7,937 nt of DNA, taken from assembly GCA_024653225.1 (NCBI GenBank), contig JANLGA010000039.1, forward strand, positions 10,046 through 17,982. Direction: 5' to 3'. The position numbers and the translations under genes were made by a program. This DNA is from Bacillota bacterium (GTDB lineage Bacteria > Bacillota > Sulfobacillia > JABLXB01). How positions within the stretch are numbered: position 1 is the stretch's first letter; each line of letters begins with the position of its first letter. The notes beneath the pieces are model-generated. The model saw nothing but the letters and a program-made list of their open reading frames with translations, had not been told where the DNA came from and did no database searches. Shown one piece after another: positions 1 to 7,039 of this stretch.

Positions 1-1
1 C

Positions 2-1240
2 GCCGAGACCGACGAGGCGCTTTACGAGATCGTGAACCCGGAGATAGTGTCCGCCGAAGGCGGGGAGGTCGCAATCGAGGGATGCCTGAGCATCCCGGGT
101 CTCGTCGGGGAGGTGGAACGAGCCTCGAGCGTGACCGTGACGGGACTCGACAGGGACGGTAAAAGCATCTGGGTGGATGGGGACGAGTTCCTGTCCCGTG
201 TGTTGCAGCACGAGATCGATCACCTCGACGGCGTCCTCTTCGTGGACAAATCGTCAAGGTTGTACGAGTCGGAACCCGAGCCGGATAAGTTTCCCCCGAA
301 GCGATTCCGGGTCGTGTTCATGGGTACCCCCGAAATCGCGGTTCCGTGCCTCATATCCATCCTGAGGGACGGCCACGAAATCGCCGCCGTCGTAACGCAA
401 CCGGACAGGCGCAAAGGGCGCGGCCTGGAATTCAGGCCTTCCCCGGTGAAAGAGGCGGCGACCCGACACCGTCTTCCGGTGGTGCAACCCGATTCGTGCA
501 AGTCCCCGGAATTCATCGGGTGGATGCGGAGGATGCGGCCGGACGTGGTCGTGGTCGTCGCCTTCGGCCGCGTACTCCCCCGCGAGGTACTCGAAATCCC
601 CGAATATGGATGCATTAATGTGCATGCGTCGCTCCTGCCGAGGTACCGCGGCGCCGCTCCGATCAACCGGGCCGTGATGAACGGCGAGACGGTGACGGGG
701 GTCACGACGATGTACCTTTCGGAGAGATTGGACGCCGGCGACGTCATATTGCAGAGGCAGGTCCCCGTATCGCCCGGGGACGATGCGGGCTCGTTGGAGG
801 AGAAACTGAAGGTGGAGGGAGCCGAGCTGTTGGTGCAAACCCTGCGATTGATAGGCTCGGGTTCCGCGCCGCGCATCCCGCAAGACGAGTCCAGGGCGAC
901 GTATGCGCCCATGTTGACTTTGAAAGACGAGGTGATAGACTGGAACCGGACTCCCGAGGAGGTCAGCAACCAGGTCCGCGGCATGAGCCCACGGCCCGGG
1001 GCGCATACTGTGAGGGGCGGCTCGAAGATAAAGGTATTCCGGTGCACGCCGGTGACGGGAGTCTCGCCCGGAGGTTCTCCCGGCGAGGTGCTGCGTGCCG
1101 ACGAGCGATCCGGTCTCATAGTGGCGGTCTCCGGGGGCGCGGTCCGGATCGAGGAGGTCCAGGCCGAGGGAGGAAAGCGCATGCCGATCACCGACTTCCT
1201 TAGGGGTGCTCGCATCCGACCGGGCGAAATACTTGGGTGA
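2..1240 (+). CDS. def-fmt: Peptide deformylase / methionyl-tRNA formyltransferase fusion (5' end outside window)
   Basis: One open frame encodes two enzymes of the formyl-methionine cycle. Numbering is from the GTG codon at base 32, which is internal and not the real start. The deformylase part shows motif 2, EGCLS, with metal ligand Cys18 (base 83), and motif 3, HEIDH, with His60, Glu61 and His64 (from base 209). Motif 1 (GLAAPQ type) and roughly 75-80 residues lie upstream of the window. The deformylase core ends near residue 72, and after a charged, proline-rich linker the formyltransferase begins at RVVFMGTPEIA (residue 93). It has the VTQPDR folate-binding region, the catalytic triad equivalents Asn196, His198 and Asp234, the SLLPRYRGAAPI loop, and a C-terminal OB-type domain ending at TGA 1238-1240. 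Def removes formyl from nascent chains; Fmt formylates Met-tRNA(fMet). Adjacent def and fmt genes are common in Bacillota, but an in-frame fusion is unusual. Identity of both halves is very secure; the fusion depends on the base calls around 240-320. Confidence 0.93.
   Translation, partial: AETDEALYEIVNPEIVSAEGGEVAIEGCLSIPGLVGEVERASSVTVTGLDRDGKSIWVDGDEFLSRVLQHEIDHLDGVLFVDKSSRLYESEPEPDKFPPKRFRVVFMGTPEIAVPCLISILRDGHEIAAVVTQPDRRKGRGLEFRPSPVKEAATRHRLPVVQPDSCKSPEFIGWMRRMRPDVVVVVAFGRVLPREVLEIPEYGCINVHASLLPRYRGAAPINRAVMNGETVTGVTTMYLSERLDAGDVILQRQVPVSPGDDAGSLEEKLKVEGAELLVQTLRLIGSGSAPRIPQDESRATYAPMLTLKDEVIDWNRTPEEVSNQVRGMSPRPGAHTVRGGSKIKVFRCTPVTGVSPGGSPGEVLRADERSGLIVAVSGGAVRIEEVQAEGGKRMPITDFLRGARIRPGEILG
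248..304 (+). other. In-frame Def-Fmt junction / interdomain linker
   Basis: This segment encodes about 19 residues, rich in Glu, Pro, Asp and Lys, between the usual end of a deformylase (after HLDGVLFVD) and the first beta strand of the formyltransferase. By recalled comparison with B. subtilis DefA, whose tail after the same point is about 15-20 residues and then stops, the Def tail is of normal length and only its stop codon is missing. No stop occurs in this frame. The only alternative in-frame starts nearby are GTG 242, TTG 260 and GTG 314. None has a properly spaced Shine-Dalgarno sequence, and GTG 314 would delete part of the first Fmt strand. The nearest out-of-frame stop is TAA at 286-288, where a one-base error upstream would end Def. 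Confidence 0.7.
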
Positions 1241-1249
1241 GTTCGAGAT

Positions 1250-1257
1250 GGAGGGGG
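1250..1257 (+). promoter_or_regulatory. Ribosome binding site for the zinc metallopeptidase gene
   Basis: The purine run GGAGGGGG lies seven bases before GTG 1265. This is a near-ideal Shine-Dalgarno position and fixes the non-ATG start. It sits in the 24-base gap after the fmt stop. Confidence 0.75.
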
Positions 1258-1264
1258 ATTAGCC

Positions 1265-1948
1265 GTGTTCTTCGACAGCGGTTACATTCTACTGGTCCTT
1301 CCCGCCCTTGTGTTTGCCCTCTACGCGCAGTCCAGAGTGAGAGGCACGTTCGAGCGCTACTCCAGGTACCGGGCGTCGAGCGGCAAGACGGGCGGCGAAG
1401 TAGCTCGCGAGTTGTTGAACGGCACCAGGCTGGACGACGTCGGGCTAGAGCGGGTGCACTCTTCCATGGGCGATCATTACGACCCGCGGGCCAGGGTACT
1501 CAGGCTGTCACCGCAGGTCTACGACGGTGCTTCCGTGGCGGCGCTGGGCGTCGCGGCTCACGAGGTCGGCCACGCGCTGCAGCACGATCTCGGGTACGCG
1601 CCTCTGAGCGCGAGGAATGCCTTTCTTCCCGTCGCACAGTTCGGGTCGAGCGCCGCTTGGCCGCTTTTCCTGCTGGGTTTCATAGCGGGGATTCCGACCC
1701 TCATGGACCTGGGGATACTGTTCTTCTTCGCCGCCGTGCTGTTCCAGGTGATCACGTTGCCGGTCGAGTATAACGCATCGAACAGGGCAATGGAACTGCT
1801 GGAAGCCGGCGGCTACGTCTCGGTCTCGGAGGCGCCGGCTGTCAGGCAGGTGCTGAACGCGGCCGCCCTTACCTATGTCGCCGCCACCGCGATGGCCGTC
1901 GCCCAGCTCGTGAGGCTGCTCATCCTGCGCGGAAGCCGCAGAGACTGA
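1265..1948 (+). CDS. yugP: Membrane zinc metallopeptidase, YugP family (PF04298-type)
   Basis: This 227-residue protein starts at GTG 1265. It opens with a hydrophobic segment (about residues 5-21, including ALYAQSRVR), followed by a family signature around SSGKTGGEVARELL and GDHYDPRARVLRLS. The zinc-binding HEVGH follows, with His99, catalytic Glu100 and His103. LPVEYNASNRA provides Glu168 as the probable third ligand. Further hydrophobic stretches at about 120-142, 145-166 and 197-221 suggest an integral membrane protein with the active site at the membrane face. Length and motifs match B. subtilis YugP as I recall it, so nothing appears truncated. The physiological substrate of this family is not well established; a membrane protein quality-control or processing role is inference from the HExxH fold class. 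It lies 24 bases after fmt and 19 before rsmB, so it is probably co-transcribed with translation genes, a recurrent arrangement in clostridia-like genomes. Confidence 0.9.
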   Translation: MFFDSGYILLVLPALVFALYAQSRVRGTFERYSRYRASSGKTGGEVARELLNGTRLDDVGLERVHSSMGDHYDPRARVLRLSPQVYDGASVAALGVAAHEVGHALQHDLGYAPLSARNAFLPVAQFGSSAAWPLFLLGFIAGIPTLMDLGILFFFAAVLFQVITLPVEYNASNRAMELLEAGGYVSVSEAPAVRQVLNAAALTYVAATAMAVAQLVRLLILRGSRRD

Positions 1949-1967
1949 TCCGGGCTCCCTCGAAGCA

Positions 1968-3338
1968 ATGACAAACCATTATTCGGCAAGGGATGTGGCC
2001 CTCGAGGCTCTCCACCGGGTCGAGGAGAAGGGAGCCTACGTGGACATATCCCTTGACGCGTTGCTGAGGAAGCATCGCCTCGTCGCGGCCGACCGGGCCC
2101 TGGCCGTAGAGATCGCCTACGGGGTGTGCCGGAGGCGGAACACGCTCGACTGGGCGATCGAGAGGGTGAGCTTGAAGCCGACCGAAGAGATGTCACCCTG
2201 GTTACGGAACGGCCTGAGGATGGGCGCCTACCAGATGATGTACCTTGATAGGATTCCCATCCCCGTGGCCGTGAACGAAACGGTCGAAGCGGTCAAGCGC
2301 CGTACACACCCCGGGATAGCCGGCTTCGCCAACGCGGTGTTGAGGAGCCTGGCGGCCGGACTCCCTTCCCTTCGAGTCCCCGACGGGGTGGGGACCGGGA
2401 CGGCCGGCCTCGCAATCCGTTACTCCCACCCGGAGTGGCTCGTGGAATACCTGATCGCCGAACTCGGCCCGACCGAGGCGCCGGCGTTCATGGACGCGAA
2501 CAACAGTCCACCACCTTTCACGGTGAGGGTGAACACCCTGAGGGCCTCTGTCGCCGAGGTACGGTCGTTCCTTCGCTCGGGCGGGACCGCGGCGGAGCCC
2601 TGCGCTTACGCCCCCGACGGCCTATTCCTCCCGGAGGGGCCCGGCGCCGCCGGCTCGCGCGCGATTGAGATGGGCCTGGTGCAGGCCCAGGACGAGGGCT
2701 CGATGTTGGTATCGCACACCCTCGACCCGCGCCCCGGGGAATTCGTCCTGGATGCCTGCGCCGCCCCGGGAGGTAAGACGACCCACATCGCGCAACTGAT
2801 GTCCAACAGGGGCAGGATAGTCGCGGCGGACGTCCGCGGATCGAGGCTGCGGTTCGTTCGCGAGGGCTGCGAGCGCCTGGGGGTCACGATAGTGGAAGAG
2901 ATCCAGTGCGACGGCAGGACGCTTCACCTGCGCTTCGGCCGAGGGGAGACGGGCCTCGCGGACAGGGTGCTGGTTGATGCCCCATGCACCGGGCTGGGCA
3001 CGCTCAGGAGGAGACCGGATCTGCGGTGGCGCAAGGAGGCGGGGGACGCGCGCAGGCTCGCCGCTCTCCAGCTGGACATCCTGCGGTCGGCTGCGAGGTG
3101 CCTGAAGCCGGGAGGGGTGTTGGTGTACAGCACGTGCACTGTGGGGAGGACTGAGAACCAGGACGTCGTGAGGGCGCTGCTGAGGGACTTCCCGACCCTG
3201 AGGGTTGACGACCCGAGGCAGTTCCTCCCACGGGGGCTCGAAAGGGATGTCGCGGACGACGGGTGGATCCAGTTGCTACCGTCCAGGCACGGCACAGACG
3301 GCTTTTTCGTCTGCCGGTTCGTCCGCGAGGCCGGGTAG
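1968..3338 (+). CDS. rsmB: 16S rRNA (cytosine-967-C5)-methyltransferase RsmB
   Basis: This is a 456-residue S-adenosylmethionine-dependent RNA m5C methyltransferase, predicted to modify C967 (E. coli numbering) of 16S rRNA. Residues 1 to about 135 form the NusB-like RNA-binding domain (RDVALEALHRVEEKGAYVD near the start; GFANAVLR near 119-126). After a linker comes the QDEGSM segment (241-246 region) and the Rossmann methyltransferase domain. Its SAM loop is LDACAAPGGKT (261-271). Motif IV is DAPCTGLG, with Cys340, which assists product release in this family. Motif VI is VYSTCT, with Cys390, the expected nucleophile. RRRPDLRWR (347-355) is also typical of RsmB. Domain order and length are those of full-length RsmB. 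The ATG at 1968 has only a weak upstream purine stretch, so translation may be coupled to the gene 19 bases before it. The stop TAG lies four bases before rlmN. Confidence 0.96.
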   Translation: MTNHYSARDVALEALHRVEEKGAYVDISLDALLRKHRLVAADRALAVEIAYGVCRRRNTLDWAIERVSLKPTEEMSPWLRNGLRMGAYQMMYLDRIPIPVAVNETVEAVKRRTHPGIAGFANAVLRSLAAGLPSLRVPDGVGTGTAGLAIRYSHPEWLVEYLIAELGPTEAPAFMDANNSPPPFTVRVNTLRASVAEVRSFLRSGGTAAEPCAYAPDGLFLPEGPGAAGSRAIEMGLVQAQDEGSMLVSHTLDPRPGEFVLDACAAPGGKTTHIAQLMSNRGRIVAADVRGSRLRFVREGCERLGVTIVEEIQCDGRTLHLRFGRGETGLADRVLVDAPCTGLGTLRRRPDLRWRKEAGDARRLAALQLDILRSAARCLKPGGVLVYSTCTVGRTENQDVVRALLRDFPTLRVDDPRQFLPRGLERDVADDGWIQLLPSRHGTDGFFVCRFVREAG

Positions 3339-3342
3339 GCAT

Positions 3343-4413
3343 ATGCTCGGGATATCGGACGGAAAGCAGGACATTCTCGACCTCACGCTCCGAGAGGCCG
3401 AGGAATTCTTCGAGGGCTTGGGGGAGCCGCGATACCGCGCGCGGCAGGTTTTCCGCTGGGCCTATGCGAGGAGACAAGCGGATTTCGCGGCGATGAGCGA
3501 CCTGCCCGCTTGGCTCCGGGAGCGCCTCACCGAGACGGCATTCGTGGGAACACTGAGGGCGGTGGCGCAGAAGTCGTCGAGGGATGGCCGGACGACGAAA
3601 TTCCTCTTTGGGCTCGCGGACGGCGAAGCCGTGGAGAGCGTCCTGATGCGACACGATTACGGGTACACGGCGTGCGTGTCTTCGCAGGTGGGCTGCCGGA
3701 TGGCGTGCGGGTTCTGTGCGTCCACGCGGGGCGGGCTGGTTCGCAACCTCCGGACGGGTGAGATGGTGGGCCAAGTGACCGGGATAAACGCGCTTCTTCC
3801 GGCCGAGCATAGGGTGTCGCGGGCGGTGCTCATGGGATCGGGCGAACCCCTTGACAACTATGAGTCGTGTGTCAAGTTCATCAGGGTGGTGAACGAACCG
3901 CTCGGCCTCAACATCGGAATGCGGCACATAACGCTGTCCACCTGCGGAATCGTCCCCGGTATATTGCGCCTCGCGAGGGAAGGACTTCAGATAACCCTGT
4001 CGGTGTCCCTCCACTCACCGACGGACGCGGTGCGCCGATCGCTGATGCCTGTAGCCGGGAAATACCCTGTGCGAGAGGTCGTTCGGGCCTGTAGAGAGTA
4101 CGGCGATGCCACCGGCAGGAGGGTGACTTTCGAGTACGCGCTCATAGAGGGCGTCAACGACAGCGACTCGGACGCCAGGGAGGTCGCCCGCCTCCTCAAT
4201 GGGGGTCTGTTCCACGTAAACATCATCCCGCTGAACCCCGTGCGGGGGACACCGTACAGGAGGAGCCCGCCGCGCCGAGTGAAGGAGTTCTATGTGCTGC
4301 TAGAGAATATGGGGATAGCCGTGACGGTCCGCCGGGAGTTCGGAATAGGGGTGGATGCGGCGTGCGGCCAGCTCAGGCGCAGGTCCGCAAGGGGGGGCGC
4401 TGATGGAATGTAG
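3343..4413 (+). CDS. rlmN: Dual-specificity RNA methyltransferase RlmN (radical SAM)
   Basis: A 356-residue radical SAM enzyme predicted to make 2-methyladenosine at A2503 of 23S rRNA and at A37 of some tRNAs. The N-terminal part (LREAEEFFEGLGEPRYRARQ) is the RNA-binding helical region. The 4Fe-4S cluster motif CX3CX2C is Cys118, Cys122 and Cys125. The two extra cysteines of the methyl-transfer mechanism are also present: Cys111 in ACVSSQVGC and Cys341 in VDAACGQLR. GSGEPLDNY (SAM contact), HITLSTCGIVPGI and SVSLHSPTD are further RlmN signatures. The C-terminal sequence favours RlmN over the resistance enzyme Cfr. The frame is open further upstream to 3205, but that extension lies inside rsmB, and homology begins only after ATG 3343, four bases past the rsmB stop. 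The 3' end overlaps the phosphatase gene by 11 bases. Confidence 0.97.
   Translation: MLGISDGKQDILDLTLREAEEFFEGLGEPRYRARQVFRWAYARRQADFAAMSDLPAWLRERLTETAFVGTLRAVAQKSSRDGRTTKFLFGLADGEAVESVLMRHDYGYTACVSSQVGCRMACGFCASTRGGLVRNLRTGEMVGQVTGINALLPAEHRVSRAVLMGSGEPLDNYESCVKFIRVVNEPLGLNIGMRHITLSTCGIVPGILRLAREGLQITLSVSLHSPTDAVRRSLMPVAGKYPVREVVRACREYGDATGRRVTFEYALIEGVNDSDSDAREVARLLNGGLFHVNIIPLNPVRGTPYRRSPPRRVKEFYVLLENMGIAVTVRREFGIGVDAACGQLRRRSARGGADGM
4389..4397 (+). promoter_or_regulatory. G-rich ribosome binding site for the phosphatase gene, inside rlmN
   Basis: AAGGGGGGG, a run of seven G after two A, lies five bases before ATG 4403 within the last codons of rlmN. It is the only plausible Shine-Dalgarno sequence for the phosphatase and supports ATG 4403 over the open but non-homologous extension back to 4355. 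Confidence 0.6.
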
Positions 4414-5149
4414 CGCTTTCACTCACCCGGGGCTGGTAAGACCAAGTAACGAAGATTCATTCTGCCTCAAGGAACTCGGCGAGTCATCAGCAGTACTGGC
4501 GGTAGTGGCCGACGGGATGGGCGGACACGAGGGCGGCGAGATCGCCTCCAGGATAGCCGTCTCCGCCATCGAGTCAGTGGTCACCGCGTCGTGGAAGACC
4601 CACCTGGATCCGGGCGCATGCCTGTCAATCGTGGCCGATGGGGTGGCAGCCGCGAATCGGCTGATCCAGGAGGAGTCCATCAAGCGGTACGGGACGCGCT
4701 GCATGGGCACTACGGTCACAGCAGCGGTAATCCACGGGAACCGGGTTCACCTCGGCCACGCGGGCGACAGCCGGGCATACCTGATAAGTCGCTACGGGAT
4801 CAGCCAGGTGACCGAGGATCATTCGATCGTCGGAGAAATGATGCGCGACGGGAACCTCACGGAAGCCGAAGCGATGAGGCACCCGGGACGCAACATCCTT
4901 ACGAACGCGCTCGGGACGAGCGACTACCCGCGTTTGGACCTTCACACGGAGGCTCTTGAACAGGGCGACATCGTGCTGCTCTGTACCGACGGCCTCACCA
5001 ACCTGGTCAGCAGGGAGGAGATCCTGGGTGTCGCGAGGGGCTGCCCGTCCCTGGACGTACTGGTCAGGTCCCTGGTGGATCTCGCGAACGCCAGAGGCGG
5101 GTACGATAACACTACGGTTGTGGCCGTGAGGTTTCGGGACGGAGGGTAG
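4403..5149 (+). CDS. prpC: PP2C-family Ser/Thr protein phosphatase (PrpC/Stp)
   Basis: A 248-residue metal-dependent PPM/PP2C phosphatase, the partner that reverses phosphorylation by the downstream kinase. All expected motifs are in order: RPSNEDS with Asp18, VADGMGGHEGG with Asp37, TRCMGTTV (98-105), GHAGDSRAYL with Asp122, TEDHSIVGEM, HPGRNILTNALG, CTDGL with Asp196, and DNTTVV with Asp235. The metal-binding aspartates are intact and the length is normal for bacterial PrpC/Stp. No signal peptide or membrane segment is seen, so it should act in the cytoplasm on proteins phosphorylated by the kinase, including the kinase itself. ATG 4403 overlaps the rlmN end by 11 bases, and the stop at 5147-5149 is 14 bases before the kinase start, so phosphatase and kinase are probably made from one message. 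Orthologue names differ by species (PrpC, Stp, PstP, PhpP). Confidence 0.96.
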   Translation: MECSAFTHPGLVRPSNEDSFCLKELGESSAVLAVVADGMGGHEGGEIASRIAVSAIESVVTASWKTHLDPGACLSIVADGVAAANRLIQEESIKRYGTRCMGTTVTAAVIHGNRVHLGHAGDSRAYLISRYGISQVTEDHSIVGEMMRDGNLTEAEAMRHPGRNILTNALGTSDYPRLDLHTEALEQGDIVLLCTDGLTNLVSREEILGVARGCPSLDVLVRSLVDLANARGGYDNTTVVAVRFRDGG

Positions 5150-5163
5150 AGCGGGACGCCGCG

Positions 5164-7029
5164 ATGATCGGAAGGGTACTGGGGGGCCGATACGAGGTCC
5201 TCGAAAAGATAGGCGGCGGCGGAATGGCCGTCGTGTACAGGGCACACGACAACTACCTCAACAGGAGCGTGGCTGTCAAGGTACTCCGTCCGCAATTTTC
5301 GGGGGACGATGACTTCGTCAAGCGCTTCAGGCGCGAGGCGCAAGCCGCCGCAAGCCTTTCCCATCCGAACATAGTGAACATCTTCGACGTGGGCGAGATA
5401 GACGACACGCACTACATCGTGATGGAATACGTGGACGGTCTCACGCTGAAACAGGTGATTGCGTCGCGCGGGAGGCTCTCGCCGACGCAGGCGCTGAAGA
5501 TCGCTCACCAGATCTGCGAGGCGCTCGACCACGCGCACAGGCGCCACGTCATACATCGCGATATCAAGCCCCAGAACATCCTCATAGATAGGGAAGGTCG
5601 CGCGAAGGTCACCGACTTCGGCATCGCCCGTGCGGCCACATCTTCCACCGTGACCCACACCGGGACCGTCATAGGTTCGGTGCACTACTTCTCGCCCGAA
5701 CAGGCCAGGGGCGGGTTCACCGGCGAGCGTTCCGACATTTACTCGCTGGGCGTCGTGATGTACGAGATGGTGACGGGCAAGGTTCCGTTCCAGGGAGACA
5801 GCCCGATAACCATAGCGCTGAAGCACGTCCAGGAAGAGGTCGAATCGGTCAAGAAGGCCAGTCCAGACGTGCCGGACGAGGTCGCGACGATAATCGCGCG
5901 TGCGCTGAGAAAGAACCAGTACGATCGATACCAGAGCGCCTCTGAGATGCTCAAAGACATCAGGGAAGCGCTCACCCTGATGGGGGAGGACGTGGATGTG
6001 GCCGCCGGCGAGGACCTCGTGGAACCCGAAGCGGCACGGGAACCGGACGACGCCGGGCGGACCGCGACCAGGGTCCGACCGAAGGGCGGCTCCGGGCTGG
6101 GATGGTTGAAATGGTTCGTGCCCCTTGTCTTGGTGGCGTGCGCCGTGGCCTGGGGACTCAGGGAGTTCCGGGAATGGATTGACGTGCCGGTCATGCAAGT
6201 CCCCTCTGTGGTCGGAAAGAGCCTGAGCGATGCGGAGCGAGAGCTGAGCGCGGCGGGCCTGGTACCGTCTGTCGTCGCGCAGAAATACGACGACGCCACT
6301 CCCGCCGGGCACGTCATATCGCAGGTGCCGGAGGCGGGCGAGAGTGTCAAGGTGGGCAGGACGGTGAACCTGGTGGTGTCGCAGGGCCAGGAATTCACCT
6401 TGGTTCCCGACGTCGTGATGAAACCGCTCCTGGAGGCGGAAGGACTGCTTGCCGCCGCCGGGCTCGATATCGGGAGCATAACCGGGAGATATCATCCGAC
6501 CGTCCCGGAGGACGTAGTCATGTCCCAAAACCCCCGAAAGGACACGAGGGTCGCCAAGGGGACCCTGGTGGACATCGAGGTGAGCAAGGGGCCGGAGCCG
6601 GCGTCAATAGCGGTCCCGGACTTCACGGGCGAGTCGGTCGAGCAGGCCGTCCAGAAGATCATGGGGCTCAAGCTGGCCCAGGGTACGATCACCGAAACGG
6701 AGGCGGCGGCCCCGCCCGGGACGGTCATCGGGCAGGACCCTCCCAAAGGGTCCGAGGTCAGTGAAGGAACGCCGGTGAACCTGGTGGTGAGCAAAGGCCC
6801 CGCGCCGACGGATCTGCGCAGGAGCGTCGTGGAAGTCACCGTGCCTCTATACCCCGACCGCGTGGAGGTGAAGCTGACTATCCAGGACGCGGCGGGAACG
6901 AGGCTGGCTTACAGGAACAAGCACGAACCGGGGTCGAAAGTCCCCATCGAGGTGCAGTGGGTCGGGACCGAGGCGATCGTCCGCGTGTTCTTCGACGATT
7001 CGCCGTCCGGCGAAATCGTGCTGAGATAG
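5164..7029 (+). CDS. prkC: PASTA-domain Ser/Thr protein kinase (PrkC/StkP/Stk family)
   Basis: A 621-residue membrane receptor kinase that couples cell-wall fragments to cytoplasmic phosphorylation. Residues 10 to about 272 form a Hanks-type kinase: glycine loop IGGGGMAVVY, ATP lysine Lys39, catalytic HRDIKPQN with Asp133, DFG at 151-153, an activation loop rich in Ser/Thr (160-168, usual autophosphorylation region), and FSPEQARGG. An acidic juxtamembrane stretch (about 273-308) is followed by one membrane helix (about 314-332). Three extracellular PASTA repeats follow: about 343-408, 411-476 and 482-546, each ending in a VNLVVS or DIEVSKGP-like strand. Residues 553-621 form a further beta-rich, non-PASTA tail (see findings). 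PASTA domains bind muropeptides and beta-lactams in characterised homologues; spore germination and wall-growth control are known roles in that family and are inferred here. All catalytic residues are present. The Shine-Dalgarno before ATG 5164 is weak (GCGGGA), consistent with coupling to prpC. Confidence 0.97.
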   Translation: MIGRVLGGRYEVLEKIGGGGMAVVYRAHDNYLNRSVAVKVLRPQFSGDDDFVKRFRREAQAAASLSHPNIVNIFDVGEIDDTHYIVMEYVDGLTLKQVIASRGRLSPTQALKIAHQICEALDHAHRRHVIHRDIKPQNILIDREGRAKVTDFGIARAATSSTVTHTGTVIGSVHYFSPEQARGGFTGERSDIYSLGVVMYEMVTGKVPFQGDSPITIALKHVQEEVESVKKASPDVPDEVATIIARALRKNQYDRYQSASEMLKDIREALTLMGEDVDVAAGEDLVEPEAAREPDDAGRTATRVRPKGGSGLGWLKWFVPLVLVACAVAWGLREFREWIDVPVMQVPSVVGKSLSDAERELSAAGLVPSVVAQKYDDATPAGHVISQVPEAGESVKVGRTVNLVVSQGQEFTLVPDVVMKPLLEAEGLLAAAGLDIGSITGRYHPTVPEDVVMSQNPRKDTRVAKGTLVDIEVSKGPEPASIAVPDFTGESVEQAVQKIMGLKLAQGTITETEAAAPPGTVIGQDPPKGSEVSEGTPVNLVVSKGPAPTDLRRSVVEVTVPLYPDRVEVKLTIQDAAGTRLAYRNKHEPGSKVPIEVQWVGTEAIVRVFFDDSPSGEIVLR

Positions 7030-7039
7030 AGGGCAAGGT

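Noticed and set aside
242..320. Separate fmt gene starting at GTG 242, TTG 260, GTG 314 or ATG 320
   Set aside because: None has a spaced Shine-Dalgarno. The later two would remove part of the first beta strand, and no stop codon ends Def in this frame, so a fusion reads better.
220..1215. 331-codon open frame on the minus strand opposite fmt
   Set aside because: Antisense to the conserved Fmt frame, with Ser/Thr/Pro/Arg-rich composition and no family signature.
1237..1773. 178-codon plus-strand frame overlapping the metallopeptidase
   Set aside because: Out of frame with the HEVGH-containing protein and Arg-rich throughout. The GTG 1265 frame has the homology and the ribosome binding site.
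3205..3342. Upstream extension of the rlmN frame into rsmB
   Set aside because: The extra residues lie within conserved rsmB and do not resemble RlmN. ATG 3343 gives the family's normal length.
3004..4014. 336-codon open frame on the minus strand across the rsmB-rlmN junction
   Set aside because: It spans two conserved sense genes, with Arg/Pro/His-rich low-complexity translation and no motif; a shadow frame of high GC.
4942..6528. 528-codon open frame on the minus strand opposite prpC and prkC
   Set aside because: It lies antisense to two fully recognisable genes. Its translation is rich in His, Arg and Asp with no domain I recognise, as expected from the complement of GC-rich codons.
6363..6800. 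Short repeated DNA around AACCTGGTGGTG in the 3' part of prkC
   Set aside because: These match the terminal strands of PASTA repeats 1 and 3 and are explained by the protein repeats rather than a separate DNA element.
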